Source of the DNA: Halovivax limisalsi
GTDB lineage: Archaea > Halobacteriota > Halobacteria > Halobacteriales > Natrialbaceae
Assembly (NCBI RefSeq): GCF_023093535.1
Contig: NZ_CP095757.1
Span: 992,001-1,056,000 of the forward strand
Direction of reading: 5' to 3'
Length of the DNA: 64,000 nt
The notes under the pieces are model-generated. The model worked only from the letters and a program-made list of their open reading frames with translations. It ran no database searches and was not told the origin of the DNA. The position numbers were made by a program, and so were the translations under genes. The stretch's first letter is position 1; the number at the start of each line of letters is the position of its first letter. This document shows, in pieces, positions 1 to 9,114 of the stretch.

Positions 1-655
1 TGATCTCGTTGCGGTAGGCGCGACCGATCTGGGTGACGCCGAAGGGAAGCTGGTTGCGCGCGTACTCCTTCAGGCGGGGGAACTCGACGAAGATGCCCTG
101 GGCGGTCTCCGGGCGGAGGTAGCCCGGCTGGGCGTCGCCGGGGCCGATGTTCGTCGCGAACATGAGGTTGAAGTCCTCGACGGCCTGGCCCGCCAGGCCC
201 GCGCCGCAGGTCGGACAGACGAGTTCGTACTCCGCGACGATCTCCTCGACCTCGGGGATCGGCAGGCCCTCGGCGTCCTCGTACTCGGTCTCGTCCTCGA
301 CGACGTGGTCGGCGCGGTGGCTCTCGCCGCAGTCGGGACACTCGACGAGCATGTCGTCGAAGGTGTCGAGATGGCCCGAGGCCTCGAAGACGGGTTCGGG
401 CATGATCGTCGGCGCGTCCACCTCGACGTTGCCCTCGGCGACGGCGAAGCGTTCGCGCCAGGCGTCCTCGACGTTTTGTTTCAGGGCCGCCCCCTGCGGA
501 CCGAACGTGTAAAACCCGCCGACGCCGCCGTAAGCACCCGCCGACTGGAAGAAGTAGCCGCGGCGCTTGGCGAGTTCGACGAGTTTCTCGCCCGTTCGGT
601 CGTCGGTCCTCGCCTCATTCGGTCGGTCGTCCGAGCCCGTCGGGTCGTCGGTCAT
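1..655 (-). CDS. glyS: Glycyl-tRNA synthetase, N-terminal part (runs off the window edge)
   Basis: Charges tRNA-Gly with glycine in the cytoplasm. The minus-strand frame starts with ATG at 653-655 (MTDDPTGSDD) and stays open to base 1, so only about 218 N-terminal residues are present. Visible family features are the class II N-terminal block (KLVELAKRRGYFFQSAG), two CPxCG zinc-ribbon-like pairs (CPDCGESH and CPTCGAG), and LRPETAQGIFVEF followed by LPFGVTQIGRAYRNEI, which is the archaeal/eukaryotic alpha2-type GlyRS signature. The start lies one base after the stop of the upstream CBS-domain gene, so the two are probably co-transcribed. The acidic N-terminus fits a halophile. The C-terminal anticodon-binding domain lies outside the window. 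Confidence 0.95.
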   Translation of the reverse strand, partial: MTDDPTGSDDRPNEARTDDRTGEKLVELAKRRGYFFQSAGAYGGVGGFYTFGPQGAALKQNVEDAWRERFAVAEGNVEVDAPTIMPEPVFEASGHLDTFDDMLVECPDCGESHRADHVVEDETEYEDAEGLPIPEVEEIVAEYELVCPTCGAGLAGQAVEDFNLMFATNIGPGDAQPGYLRPETAQGIFVEFPRLKEYARNQLPFGVTQIGRAYRNEI

Positions 656-656
656 C

Positions 657-1511
657 TCAGTCGTCATAGAGCGCCCTCAGTAGGTCGACGTCGCGGACGA
701 TGCCGACGAGGCGCTCGCCCGTGACGAGCGGGATCTGTTCGATGTCGTTGCTGATCATGTCCTGGGCGGCTTCCTCGACCGACCGGGACCGCGTGACCGT
801 CACCACGTCGTCGGACATGAACTCCCGGACGGGACCGTTCGGCAGTTCGATGTCCCGGGTCGTAAACGTCCGGCTTCCGACGGCCTTGACGCCCTCCCAG
901 GACCACTCGGAGTCCTGATCCGGGAAGTTGTCCCCCGTCGATTCCTCGCCCTCGACGATGCGGGCGACGTCGAGGATGTCGACTTCCGTGAGGACGCCGG
1001 CCATCGTCCCTTCGTCGTCGAGGACGACGGTGTAGGGGACGTCGGCGTAGGAGAGTTCGGCCTCCGCGACGAGCAGCGGCGTCTCCGCGTAGGTGGTGTT
1101 GATTGCGTCGGTCGCGCAGTCGCCGACCTCGGTGTCGGCGGCGACGTTCCCCCTGGCGATGGCGTGGACGACGTCGGTCACCGTCACGATCCCTTCGAAC
1201 TCCCCGTCGACGACCGGGACCCGCCGGGCGCCCTCCTCGACCATCAGGCGCGCGACGGCCTCGATATCCGTTTCGGCCGTGGTCGTCGGGACGTCCTCCA
1301 TCAGCATCACCAGCTGGTCCTCGTCGGGCTGGTCGATGAGCGACTGCCGGGAGATCAGTCCGCGGTACTCCGGCCCGTTATCGCCCTCCGCGATCACCGG
1401 TACGGAGGAGAACGATCGCTCCTGGAGGTACTCGAGAACGTCGCTGCGCGTCCCCGGCAGCATCGCCGTCACCACCTCGTCGCGAGGGGTCATCGCGTCG
1501 GCTACCTTCAT
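657..1511 (-). CDS. Four-CBS-domain protein
   Basis: 284 residues made of four consecutive CBS motifs, roughly residues 5-65, 70-125, 128-185 and 225-284; the last ends GIVRDVDLLRALYDD. CBS pairs (Bateman modules) bind adenosyl ligands such as AMP, ATP or S-adenosylmethionine and act as energy or ligand sensors. No catalytic or membrane domain is attached, so this is a stand-alone sensor whose partner cannot be read from sequence. The start is supported by a TATA-like box at 1535-1543, about 28 nt upstream of the ATG, as expected for a leaderless transcript. Its stop is one base from the glyS start, suggesting an operon. Whether it modulates GlyRS is unknown. Confidence 0.9.
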   Translation of the reverse strand: MKVADAMTPRDEVVTAMLPGTRSDVLEYLQERSFSSVPVIAEGDNGPEYRGLISRQSLIDQPDEDQLVMLMEDVPTTTAETDIEAVARLMVEEGARRVPVVDGEFEGIVTVTDVVHAIARGNVAADTEVGDCATDAINTTYAETPLLVAEAELSYADVPYTVVLDDEGTMAGVLTEVDILDVARIVEGEESTGDNFPDQDSEWSWEGVKAVGSRTFTTRDIELPNGPVREFMSDDVVTVTRSRSVEEAAQDMISNDIEQIPLVTGERLVGIVRDVDLLRALYDD

Positions 1512-1534
1512 GTCGACCGGCTACGGCCAAAACC

Positions 1535-1610
1535 CGTATAAAGCCAGTGTTTCTCGCGTGTACGCGCCCCGCGCCGGGCGACGATCGGGATCGCTTCGAC
1601 GACTTTATAC
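1535..1610. promoter_or_regulatory. Divergent promoter pair with matching TATA boxes
   Basis: Two near-identical TATA-like boxes of the form CTTTATACG face away from each other: one on the minus strand at 1535-1543 for the CBS gene and one on the plus strand at about 1602-1610 for the small gene at 1634. Each centres about 27-28 nt from its ATG, the spacing of leaderless haloarchaeal promoters. Confidence 0.6.
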
Positions 1611-1633
1611 GTATCCGAGTGAGAGTGTCTATC

Positions 1634-1798
1634 ATGGTGGCGAGCCACGTTCACGGATCGGCCTCGACGGAGACCGTCGTCGCCTCGATCGATTCGGACA
1701 CCGGCGGTGACGAGTACGTCATCGCCGACATCTCCACGGACGACGCCTGGCTCTCGATGGCCGCCGACGCGGCCCCGACACTCGACTCCTGGCGATAG
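1634..1798 (+). CDS. Small conserved haloarchaeal protein (54 aa, DUF7556-like)
   Basis: A 54-residue acidic protein reading MVASHVHG... and ending MAADAAPTLDSWR. The motif EYVIADISTDDAWLSM resembles a family of very short haloarchaeal proteins (recalled as DUF7556); no function is known. An upstream in-frame start at 1547 is possible, but the TATA-like box at 1602-1610 lies about 27 nt before the ATG at 1634, which favours the short form. It is divergent from the CBS gene. There are no Cys residues, signal peptide or membrane segment. Confidence 0.65.
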   Translation: MVASHVHGSASTETVVASIDSDTGGDEYVIADISTDDAWLSMAADAAPTLDSWR

Positions 1799-1843
1799 GC
1801 GCCCGTCACGAGCGCGCTCGACCCTTTTCTCCCGTCGCCACGC

Positions 1844-2320
1844 ATGAACTCGACCACCGGACCTGACGTCGAACGCGCCGCGAGGTCGCCGGGCGGCGTC
1901 GTCACGCGCGGCCTCGGCGCCCTGGTGCCGACGGCGATCGCGCGCCGTTCGATCGACGTCTCGATCGGGATCGAGCGCCGTGTCTACGAGCGCGGCGAGC
2001 CGGTCCCCTTCTCGGTGACGTTCCGGAACCGGTTGCCGGTCGCCGTCTCGCTGGCGACCCCGACCCAGCGGCGCTGGGGCTGGACGATCGACGGCCACCT
2101 CGAAGGGACGACCGAATCTCGGACGCTCGCCAGTCGACCGGCCGAATTCGCCTTCGGCGCCCGCGAAACCCGCCGGATCCCGGTCGAGTGGAACGGGCGC
2201 ATTCGGCGCGCGGGCTCGCCGGACGAGTCGGTCGTCCCCGACGCCGGCGAGTACGAACTCTCCGCCTTTCTCGCGACCGAGAACCGGCCCTCGGACTCGA
2301 CCATCATCCGGCTCCGGTGA
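1844..2320 (+). CDS. Hypothetical protein with a BsuPI-like beta-sandwich pattern
   Basis: 158 residues. The core (about residues 38-158) reads as an immunoglobulin-like beta domain: VYERGEPVPFSVTFRNR, then ATPTQRRWGWTIDGHL, and a C-terminal DAGEYELSAFLATENR. This 'GEPV-x-F-x-V-x-F-x-N' pattern resembles intracellular proteinase inhibitor (BsuPI)-type domains. No signal peptide is evident. It follows the small gene by 45 bp and could be in the same transcript, and it converges on the peptide transporter operon. Function is unknown and the fold call is tentative. Confidence 0.6.
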   Translation: MNSTTGPDVERAARSPGGVVTRGLGALVPTAIARRSIDVSIGIERRVYERGEPVPFSVTFRNRLPVAVSLATPTQRRWGWTIDGHLEGTTESRTLASRPAEFAFGARETRRIPVEWNGRIRRAGSPDESVVPDAGEYELSAFLATENRPSDSTIIRLR

Positions 2321-2408
2321 ACGAACGGATCGGCCCGATGGCGCCGGTCGAGCGGCGCTGGACAGGTCGCCCACGGGCGAGACCGGGAGCGACTGCGCAC
2401 CCGCCCCG

Positions 2409-3740
2409 TCAGCGGTGGCGGTGGCAGGCCGAGCGGTGGACGTCGTCGCCGTAGCGCGTCGGCACTTCGTACTCGGGTCGTTCCTGCGCGCAGATGCTCG
2501 GCTCCGCGAACGCCTCGGTGAGGCGGGTCGCGGCCTCCGTCCACGCCTCGCTGCCGGCATCTGCGCCGTCCTCGCTCGCGATCAGGTCGATCGCCTCGGT
2601 GACGATCTCGCCGGCATCGCCGCCGGGAAGGCCGTGCGGGAAGAATCGTTCGGAGAGCTCCGCGACGGGGGCCGAGTCGATCGTGTGGCGGTCGACGGCG
2701 CGCACGAACGTGCGAACGTCGTCCCACTCGCGCTCGGTGAGGTCGAAGCCCTCCGGCGCGATCAGCTTCGGACAGCGCGTCCGGAACCGACAGCCCGACG
2801 GCGGATTCGTCGGGCTCGGCACGTCGCCCTCGAGCACGCCCCTGACGCCCTCGTCGCGCGGATCGGGGACGGGAATCGAGTCGAGCAAGGCGTTCGTGTA
2901 CGGGTGTCGTGGGTTCTCGAACAGCTCCTCGGTCTCTGCGAGTTCGACGATCCGTCCGAGGTACATCACGGCGACGCGGTCGGCGATGTAGCGGATCACC
3001 GAGAGGTCGTGGGCGATGAAGAGGTAGGTGAGGCCGAACTCGTCCTGGAGTTCCTCCATCGTGTTCAGCACCTGCGCCTGGATCGAGACGTCGAGCGAGG
3101 CGACCGGCTCGTCACAGACGATGAAGTCCGGGTTGACCGACAGCGCCCGCGCGAGGTTGATCCGCTGGCGCTGCCCGCCGGAGAACTCGTGGGGATACCG
3201 GGTGTAGTGATGCGGATCGAGGCCGACCTTCTCGAGCAGCATCCGCGCGCGATCGCGCCGCCCGTCCGCATCGAGCATGTCGTGGGCCGCCATCGGCTCT
3301 TCGACGATCTGGCCGACCGTCATCCGCGGGTCGAGCGACGACTGGGGATCCTGGAAGATCAACTGGACGTCGGCCCTGAGGCTGCGCATCTCCCCGTCGG
3401 AGAGATCGGTCAGGTCCCGCCCGTCGAACTCGATCGTCCCGTCGGTCGCCTCGAGGAGTCGCAGGACCGTCCGGCCGAGCGTGCTCTTGCCACAGCCCGA
3501 CTCGCCGACGAGGCCGAGCGTCTCGCCCTCGTAGACCTCGAAGGAGACGTCGTCGACGGCCTTGACCGGTTCGTCCTCGATGCGGAGCGGCGGAAATCGA
3601 TCCCCGTCGAACCGGACGTCGCCGAAGAACCCGCCGCCGTTCGAGAAGTACTTGCTGAGTCCCTCGACGCGCAGGAGCGGCTCTGCGGCGTGTTTCGAGG
3701 TGGGTGTGTCGGTCCGTAGCGTCGCACCCTCCTCACTCAT
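2409..3740 (-). CDS. Peptide/nickel-type ABC transporter ATP-binding protein (DppF/OppF class)
   Basis: Second ATPase of an oligopeptide/dipeptide importer, acting on the cytoplasmic face of the DppBC permease. It shows Walker [10 protein letters not shown], the ABC signature [15 protein letters not shown], Walker [15 protein letters not shown], and the C-terminal oligopeptide-transporter Cys motif [12 protein letters not shown]. That Cys motif is normally compact, but here about 80 residues separate RCPKLI from its partner [10 protein letters not shown] and the terminal HRSACH; similar insertions occur in haloarchaeal members. The ATG at 3740 overlaps the end of the upstream ATPase gene; a GTG at 3749 would add three residues. 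It is the last gene of the five-gene operon. Confidence 0.93.
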   Translation of the reverse strand: MSEEGATLRTDTPTSKHAAEPLLRVEGLSKYFSNGGGFFGDVRFDGDRFPPLRIEDEPVKAVDDVSFEVYEGETLGLVGESGCGKSTLGRTVLRLLEATDGTIEFDGRDLTDLSDGEMRSLRADVQLIFQDPQSSLDPRMTVGQIVEEPMAAHDMLDADGRRDRARMLLEKVGLDPHHYTRYPHEFSGGQRQRINLARALSVNPDFIVCDEPVASLDVSIQAQVLNTMEELQDEFGLTYLFIAHDLSVIRYIADRVAVMYLGRIVELAETEELFENPRHPYTNALLDSIPVPDPRDEGVRGVLEGDVPSPTNPPSGCRFRTRCPKLIAPEGFDLTEREWDDVRTFVRAVDRHTIDSAPVAELSERFFPHGLPGGDAGEIVTEAIDLIASEDGADAGSEAWTEAATRLTEAFAEPSICAQERPEYEVPTRYGDDVHRSACHRHR

Positions 3741-4938
3741 CGAGGTCACCCCCGGCGTCGATCTCGGCGGCCCGACTCGCGCCCGTCGTGGCTTCGGCCT
3801 TGGCGTCCGTCGCGAGCGGGTCGCTGGTCTCGTAGCCGACGTCGAACGCCTCGCCCTTGAGGCAGGCCGAGCGGTGTTCGACCTGTTCCGTCGGATACTC
3901 GCCGTGTTCTGTCGGCCGTTCGCCTTGCACCGTCATCTGCTCGTCGGTCTCCGCCGACGCGACCGGGCGCGGGTCCGGGTGGATCCGTTTGCAGATCTCC
4001 TTCGCGTCCGGACACCGCGGGTGGAACCGACAGCCCGGCGGCGGGTTGATCGCCTCGGGCATGACGCCGCTGATCGGGTTCAGATCCTCGACGGTTCGGT
4101 CCGGCCGGGGCATCGATTCGAGCAACGCTCGCGTGTAGGGGTGGCTCGTCTCGTAGAACAGCTCGTCGACCGGCGCCGACTCGACGATCTCGCCGAGGTA
4201 CATGACGTTGACCCGGTCGCAGATCTCGGCGACGACGCCCATGTCGTGGGTGACCCAGATAAAACTCGTTCCGTACTTTTTCTGGAGGTCGTCGACGAGA
4301 TCGAGGATCTGGCCCTCGACGGTGACGTCGAGCGCGGTCGTCGGCTCGTCGGCGATGATCAGGTCCGGTCGGCAGGCCAGCGCCATCGCGATCAGGACCC
4401 GCTGGCGCATCCCACCCGAGAACTGGTGGGGATACTCGTCGTACCGGTTCGCCGGGTCCGGAATGCCGACCTCGCGGAGCATCTGTATCGCTTCGGCCTT
4501 CGCTTCGGTTTTCGAGAGGTCGCGGTTGACCTCGATGAACTCCCGGAGCTGACCGCCGATCGTAAAGACCGGATTGAGCGACTCCATCGGATCCTGAAAG
4601 ATGACGGCGATCTCGTTGCCGCGGATCTCGCGGCGAACCGCCTCGTTCGAGAGCATGTCCTCGTGCCGTCGCACCTGTCCGTCCGACCCCTCCTCGGCGG
4701 CGAAGATCGTCTTCCCGCGGTAGGTGATCTCGCCGGCGACGATCTCGCCGGGCGACTCGATCAGTCTGAGTAGACTCATCGAGGCGACGCTCTTGCCGGC
4801 GCCGCTCTCGCCGACGATACCGACGATCTCGCCCTCGTAGACGTCGAAGGAGATGCCGTCGACGGCGCGAACGGTGCCGCTCTCCGTGAAGAACTGCGTC
4901 TGCAGGCCGCTGACGCTGAGTAGTGGGTCTTCGCTCAT
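3733..4938 (-). CDS. Peptide/nickel-type ABC transporter ATP-binding protein (DppD/OppD class)
   Basis: First ATPase of the importer, 401 residues. It shows Walker [13 protein letters not shown], signature FSGGMRQRV, Walker [15 protein letters not shown], the H-loop WVTHDMGVV, and the C-terminal Oligo_HPY region with [18 protein letters not shown]. An extra acidic tail of about 60 residues follows the final Cys. The start region is duplicated: an identical ATG context lies 20 nt upstream and opens a 7-codon frame whose TGA overlaps this ATG. The gene overlaps the downstream ATPase start and follows the DppC-like gene by 22 nt. Confidence 0.94.
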   Translation of the reverse strand: MSEDPLLSVSGLQTQFFTESGTVRAVDGISFDVYEGEIVGIVGESGAGKSVASMSLLRLIESPGEIVAGEITYRGKTIFAAEEGSDGQVRRHEDMLSNEAVRREIRGNEIAVIFQDPMESLNPVFTIGGQLREFIEVNRDLSKTEAKAEAIQMLREVGIPDPANRYDEYPHQFSGGMRQRVLIAMALACRPDLIIADEPTTALDVTVEGQILDLVDDLQKKYGTSFIWVTHDMGVVAEICDRVNVMYLGEIVESAPVDELFYETSHPYTRALLESMPRPDRTVEDLNPISGVMPEAINPPPGCRFHPRCPDAKEICKRIHPDPRPVASAETDEQMTVQGERPTEHGEYPTEQVEHRSACLKGEAFDVGYETSDPLATDAKAEATTGASRAAEIDAGGDLDE

Positions 4939-4961
4939 GGTGAGTGGTCTTCGCTCATGGT
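4926..4961 (-). repeat. 16-bp direct repeat duplicating the dppD start region
   Basis: Bases 4926-4941 and 4946-4961 are identical (offset 20). On the coding strand each copy contains ACCATGAGCGAAGACC. The upstream copy opens MSEDHSP and stops in a TGA that overlaps the true ATG; the downstream copy is the start of the DppD-like protein. This may be a slipped-strand duplication or a short coupling leader. Confidence 0.8.
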
Positions 4962-5968
4962 TAGTTGTCGATTCGCGGGTCGAGGGCGTCCTGCAGCCCG
5001 TCGCCGAGCAGGTTGAAGCCCATGATGGTGAGCATGATCGCGAGTCCGGGCCAGATCGAGAGCCAGATGTTCGAGTGCATGTAGCCGTGCGAGGTGTTCA
5101 GCATCTGCCCCCAGTCGGGCGTCGGCGGCTGGGCGCCGTAGCCCAGGAACGACACGCCGGCGACGATGAGGATCGTGATGCCGATCTGTAGGGTCGCGTA
5201 GACGAGCATCGGTGCGAAACTGTTGGGCACGACGTGTCTGAGGATGATGTGGCGATCTTTCACGCCCGCCGCCCGCGCCGCCTCGATGTAGTCCATCTCC
5301 CGCACGCTCAACACCCGACTGCGGATGATGCGCGAGAAGACGGGGATGAAGACGATGCCGACGGCGATGATGATCCACGTGATGCCGGAGTTGCCCACGA
5401 AGACGGTGAAGACGATGATGAGCAGCAGCGCCGGGATGGCGTAGATGATCTCGACCGCCCGCATGAGCGAGTCGTCGACCCAGCCGCCGTAGAAGCCGGC
5501 GACGGCGCCGACGACCGTCCCGCCGATCAGCCCGATCCCCGTTGCCACGATGCCGACGCTGACCGAGACCCGAGTGCCGTAGACGATCCGGGTGAAGTAA
5601 TCGCGCCCCTTGGGATCGGTGCCGAGCGGGTAGCGCTTGAACCCTTCCCAGGTCTCCCAGCTCCACGGCCACTCGGCGAAGGCCGGCGGGATATCCGTTC
5701 CGGGCTCCTCGCCGGGTTGGGGAATGGCCGTCGGATGATCGAAGATCGGGAGCCATTCGGCCATGGCGTAGTCCTCGTAGGCGCCGAACGTGAGCGTCGA
5801 GAGGTAGGTATCGATCGTCACGAACGCCGTGACCGCTAGGACGAATCCGACGATGTACAGCCCCCACCGGGCCGTCGTATCCCGCATGATCGTGCGGACC
5901 GTGTGGCGCCACCCGACGGCCGCGTCGGTGCCTCCTCGGCCGTCGACCTGCGATTCGCCGACCGCCAT
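4961..5968 (-). CDS. Peptide/nickel-type ABC transporter permease (DppC/OppC class)
   Basis: 335 residues. The N-terminal OppC_N-type transmembrane segment (YIVGFVLAVTAFVTIDTYL) is followed by an extracytoplasmic loop and then the BPD_transp_1 domain with about five membrane helices. The EAA loop that docks the ATPases is MDYIEAARAAGVKDRHIILR, with the downstream HVVPN. The C-terminus GLQDALDPRIDN is standard for the family. The start lies one base after the stop of the DppB-like permease gene, so translation is probably coupled. Confidence 0.94.
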   Translation of the reverse strand: MAVGESQVDGRGGTDAAVGWRHTVRTIMRDTTARWGLYIVGFVLAVTAFVTIDTYLSTLTFGAYEDYAMAEWLPIFDHPTAIPQPGEEPGTDIPPAFAEWPWSWETWEGFKRYPLGTDPKGRDYFTRIVYGTRVSVSVGIVATGIGLIGGTVVGAVAGFYGGWVDDSLMRAVEIIYAIPALLLIIVFTVFVGNSGITWIIIAVGIVFIPVFSRIIRSRVLSVREMDYIEAARAAGVKDRHIILRHVVPNSFAPMLVYATLQIGITILIVAGVSFLGYGAQPPTPDWGQMLNTSHGYMHSNIWLSIWPGLAIMLTIMGFNLLGDGLQDALDPRIDN

Positions 5969-5969
5969 C

Positions 5970-6971
5970 TCACTCCACCTCCCCGTAGGTGACGCGCGGA
6001 TCGACGTACGCGTAGGCGATGTCCGTGATGATGACGCCGATGACGAACAGCGCCGCCAGGATCAGCGTGATCCCCATCATCACCTGGTAGTCGCTCTGCT
6101 CGATCGACTGGACGAACAGCCGCCCCATTCCGTTGATGTTGAAGACGGTCTCGGTCAGGACGGCGCCGCCGATGGCCGTCGAGAGGTTGAGGCCGACGAT
6201 CGTGATGACGGGCAACTGCGCCACCTGGAACGCGTGTTTTCTGAGGATGGTCCGCTCCCGAATCCCGTAGGCGCGGGCCAGTCGGACGTAGTCCTTCTGG
6301 AGCGAGTCGATCATCTGGGTGCGCTCGACGCGCATCAGCGTCGCCATCTGGAGCGTCCCCAGCGCGATCATCGGCAACAGCAGGTGCCTGATCGTCTCGA
6401 TGTAGAGTTCGGGCTTCGTGTCGATACCGCGGTAGGCCTCCGGCGACCGCCACGGGTAGACGAGCCCGCTCGAGGGCAGCCAGCCGAGTTTGACCGCGAA
6501 GATGAGGATCAGGACGATCCCGATCCAGAACGACGGCGTGCTCACGCCGACGAGCGCGACGATTCGCGAGGCGTGGTCGGACGGGTTATTCCGCCGCTTG
6601 GCCGCGAGGATCCCGAGCGGGATGGCCGTCACGAGCGCGAAGGCGTACGCCGAGAGCACCAGCATGAGCGTCGGCCCGATGCGATCGCGCATCAGCGACG
6701 CCACCGACCGTCGGCGGTGAATGCTCTGGCCGAGATCGCCCTGCAGGAGGCCGGTCATGTAATTGATGTACCGTTCGTGGACCGGTCTGTCGAGGCCGAA
6801 CCGGGCTTCTATCGTCCGAACCATCTGCTCGTCGAACTCCTGGCCCTGCAACATCAGCCGGACCGGATCGCCCGGTCCGAAGTTGGCCAGGGCGAAGACG
6901 ATCGCGGAGATTCCGATGAGCACGGGGATCGCCTGCAGGAGTCTGTACGTCGTGTATCGAAGGAGTCCCAT
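5970..6971 (-). CDS. Peptide/nickel-type ABC transporter permease (DppB/OppB class)
   Basis: 333 residues beginning MGLLRYTTYRLLQAIPVL, the usual DppB first helix. The FGPGDPVRLML segment, a long extracytoplasmic loop and the inner-membrane permease domain follow. The EAA-type motif is QKDYVRLARAYGIRERTIL. It ends IAYAYVDPRVTYGEVE, as in family members. It pairs with the DppC-like protein to form the channel. A 110-bp gap separates it from the binding-protein gene; that gap may allow the abundant binding protein to be expressed differently from the membrane components. Confidence 0.94.
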   Translation of the reverse strand: MGLLRYTTYRLLQAIPVLIGISAIVFALANFGPGDPVRLMLQGQEFDEQMVRTIEARFGLDRPVHERYINYMTGLLQGDLGQSIHRRRSVASLMRDRIGPTLMLVLSAYAFALVTAIPLGILAAKRRNNPSDHASRIVALVGVSTPSFWIGIVLILIFAVKLGWLPSSGLVYPWRSPEAYRGIDTKPELYIETIRHLLLPMIALGTLQMATLMRVERTQMIDSLQKDYVRLARAYGIRERTILRKHAFQVAQLPVITIVGLNLSTAIGGAVLTETVFNINGMGRLFVQSIEQSDYQVMMGITLILAALFVIGVIITDIAYAYVDPRVTYGEVE

Positions 6972-7081
6972 AGTGCGGAGCTAGCGAGTCAATCCGAGCT
7001 GTCACCTGGTACCTGTCTGAGACGGGCCGACGCGTCGCGCCGATCCCGGAGTCGCGCGGTCTGGATCGTCACGGTGGTTGA

Positions 7082-8719
7082 TCACTGGATCGTCACGTCG
7101 TTGTAGGTCGAGGCGAGGTCGGGGTTCGTCGAGACGTTCGGGTGCGGCTCGAGTCCCGAGACGTAATCGCCGTGGGCGAGCGTGTTGTCCTGGGTGAGCA
7201 TCGGATAGGCCGGCAGTTCCTCGACGATCTCGCGGATGACCGGCTCGTAGATGTCGTACCGGGCGTCCTGCCCGGCCGTCTGGCGCCCTTCGCGGATCGC
7301 CTCGTGGAAGCCGTCGCTCCCCTCGTAGTAGTGGCCCTGGTTGAGTCCGGCCTGACTCTCGTGGAACAGCGGGTACAGGTAGAAGTCCGGATCCGGCCCG
7401 CCGGTCCAGCCGAGCATGTACATCGCGTAGTCGTCCTCGTTTCCGGTCGTGTAGCGCTCGATGAGCTGGTCGAACGAGAGCACCTGCACGTCGGCGCTGT
7501 ACCCGATCTCGTTCAGGCGAACGGAAATGCGCTCGGCGAACTGCCCGCGCAGGCCCGCTGGGGCGATGATCGTCGGCTCCCAGTCGGATGGCGCGTGTTC
7601 GTCGAGCAACTCCTTCGCCCGGTCCGGGTCGTAGGAGGGCAGCAGCTCCTGGTACTCGTCCTCCGGGAACCCCCAGACGTCGTTGACGACCGGCGGGATC
7701 GGGCTGTACATCGGACGCGCGACGTTCGAGGCGTTGTTCTCGATGAAGTCGGACATCGAGTAGGAGTGAGCGATGCCGTGGCGGACCTCCGGAATCGTCG
7801 TCGGGCCCTCGTTACAGTTAAAGGCCATGTACATGTACGACGGACTCTCGGCGCCTTTCACCTCGACGCCGCTCTCGCCCTCGAGGACGCTCCAGTCGTT
7901 GTTCGGGATGTCGAGCGCGACGTCCGTGTTGGCCGACCGGATGTCCGAAATACGACTCGCGTTGTCCGCGTTCGCGACGAACCGGATCGTGTCGATATTC
8001 GCGTTCATCTCGTCGTTCCAGTAGTCGTCCCACTTCTCGACGACGACGTACTCGTTCTCCTGGAGCTCCTCGAAGGTGTACGGTCCCGATCCGACGGGAT
8101 CCGTGTTGTAGGCGTCCCGATCCTCGGTCCGAACCGAGCTATTCGGGATCGTCACCGCCATCGTCTGCAGTTCGAACGGCCCGTAGGGCTCGTCCATGTT
8201 GACCTCGAGCTGGTGGTCGTCGATGACCTCCACCGAGCTGATCATGTCGTAGGACGAGGCGTTCTCGGTCTCCTCCTCGACCGGCGCGACGAACGCGTGG
8301 CGCACGTCTTCGGCCGTCAGCGGATCGCCGTTGTGGAACTCGATGCCCTCGTGGATCTCGAACATGTAGCGCCGACCGTCGTTCTCGACCTCGGGCATGC
8401 CCGTCGCCACGTTGGGCTCCAGTTCGAGTCCCTCGTTGAACTCGTAGAGGCCGTCGAAGATGAACCCCATCACCTGGAAGCTGTAGGCGTCGTTCGAGAC
8501 GACCGGATCGTACTCTTCGGAGCGTTCCTGAGACTGGGTAACGTGGATGAACGACCCATCTCCGCCGTCGCCGCCACCCCCGCCGTCGGATCCGTCCGAG
8601 CCGTCGCTCCCGTCCGAACCATCGCCACCGCCGGTGCAGCCCGCGATCGCCGCGACCGACATCGCTGCACCGGACCCGAGCACCCGCCGCCGCGTGAGGG
8701 CCGGTTTATCGTGTGCCAT
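7082..8719 (-). CDS. Peptide/nickel-type ABC transporter substrate-binding lipoprotein (DppA/OppA class)
   Basis: 545 residues, SBP_bac_5 family. The N-terminus carries a twin-arginine signal (LTRRRVLGSG) and a lipobox ending IAGC, so Cys28 is the likely lipidated residue of a Tat-exported, membrane-anchored protein. A flexible Gly/Ser/Asp linker with repeated GSD triplets (about residues 29-55) precedes the binding domain. Family features include IFDGLYEFNEGLELEPNVAT, GIEFHNGDPLTAEDVRHAF and DPVGSGPYTF. The actual ligand (peptide, nickel or sugar) cannot be read. It is the first gene of the operon, preceded by an AT-rich promoter. Confidence 0.93.
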   Translation of the reverse strand: MAHDKPALTRRRVLGSGAAMSVAAIAGCTGGGDGSDGSDGSDGSDGGGGGDGGDGSFIHVTQSQERSEEYDPVVSNDAYSFQVMGFIFDGLYEFNEGLELEPNVATGMPEVENDGRRYMFEIHEGIEFHNGDPLTAEDVRHAFVAPVEEETENASSYDMISSVEVIDDHQLEVNMDEPYGPFELQTMAVTIPNSSVRTEDRDAYNTDPVGSGPYTFEELQENEYVVVEKWDDYWNDEMNANIDTIRFVANADNASRISDIRSANTDVALDIPNNDWSVLEGESGVEVKGAESPSYMYMAFNCNEGPTTIPEVRHGIAHSYSMSDFIENNASNVARPMYSPIPPVVNDVWGFPEDEYQELLPSYDPDRAKELLDEHAPSDWEPTIIAPAGLRGQFAERISVRLNEIGYSADVQVLSFDQLIERYTTGNEDDYAMYMLGWTGGPDPDFYLYPLFHESQAGLNQGHYYEGSDGFHEAIREGRQTAGQDARYDIYEPVIREIVEELPAYPMLTQDNTLAHGDYVSGLEPHPNVSTNPDLASTYNDVTIQ

Positions 8720-9114
8720 ACCACCAATGTCCTAACGGGACAGGCAATATAGTTTACGATAATTCATAGTATACATTAATAATTGAAACTGGTATGTTTA
8801 CACTGCGAGATATTTGAGCGTATAATACCTCCTAACCGAAATATAGAACCGAAAATACCTTATAATATAAATTATTGATAGAAGTAATTTTAAAATACAA
8901 ATGTACTATCGTTCGTTGTGGGCGCCGGATGGTCCTCGATCCATCGACGAACGAGACGGGAAGTATCGTCTCTCGCACGGGTGGCTCAGGTTCCCGTCAC
9001 CACGACGGCGGCCGATCGAACCGACGAAGCATCCGCCAGCGCCACGCACGACGAGCAGGCGGGTCATCCTCGCCGAGCGGTGGGCTTTTCCTGCGGGCCC
9101 TCGTGGCCAAGCGC
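8720..9114. promoter_or_regulatory. AT-rich intergenic region with the dpp operon promoter
   Basis: No gene is supported here. Bases about 8745-8905 are extremely AT-rich against a GC-rich background. A TATA-like box on the minus strand at about 8744-8753 (AACTATATT) is 25-34 nt upstream of the dppA-like start, and a short inverted repeat (TGTCC at 8728-8732, GGACA at 8738-8742) lies between it and the ATG, where a regulator could bind. The right part (about 8930-9110) is GC-rich; a weak TATA-like GCTTTTCC at 9084-9091 fits a leaderless start at 9115. Confidence 0.6.

Noticed and set aside
8560-8640. Short tandem repeats in the dppA-like gene as a regulatory or CRISPR-like repeat
   Set aside because: They encode the repeated Gly-Ser-Asp linker after the lipobox, a normal feature of haloarchaeal lipoproteins.
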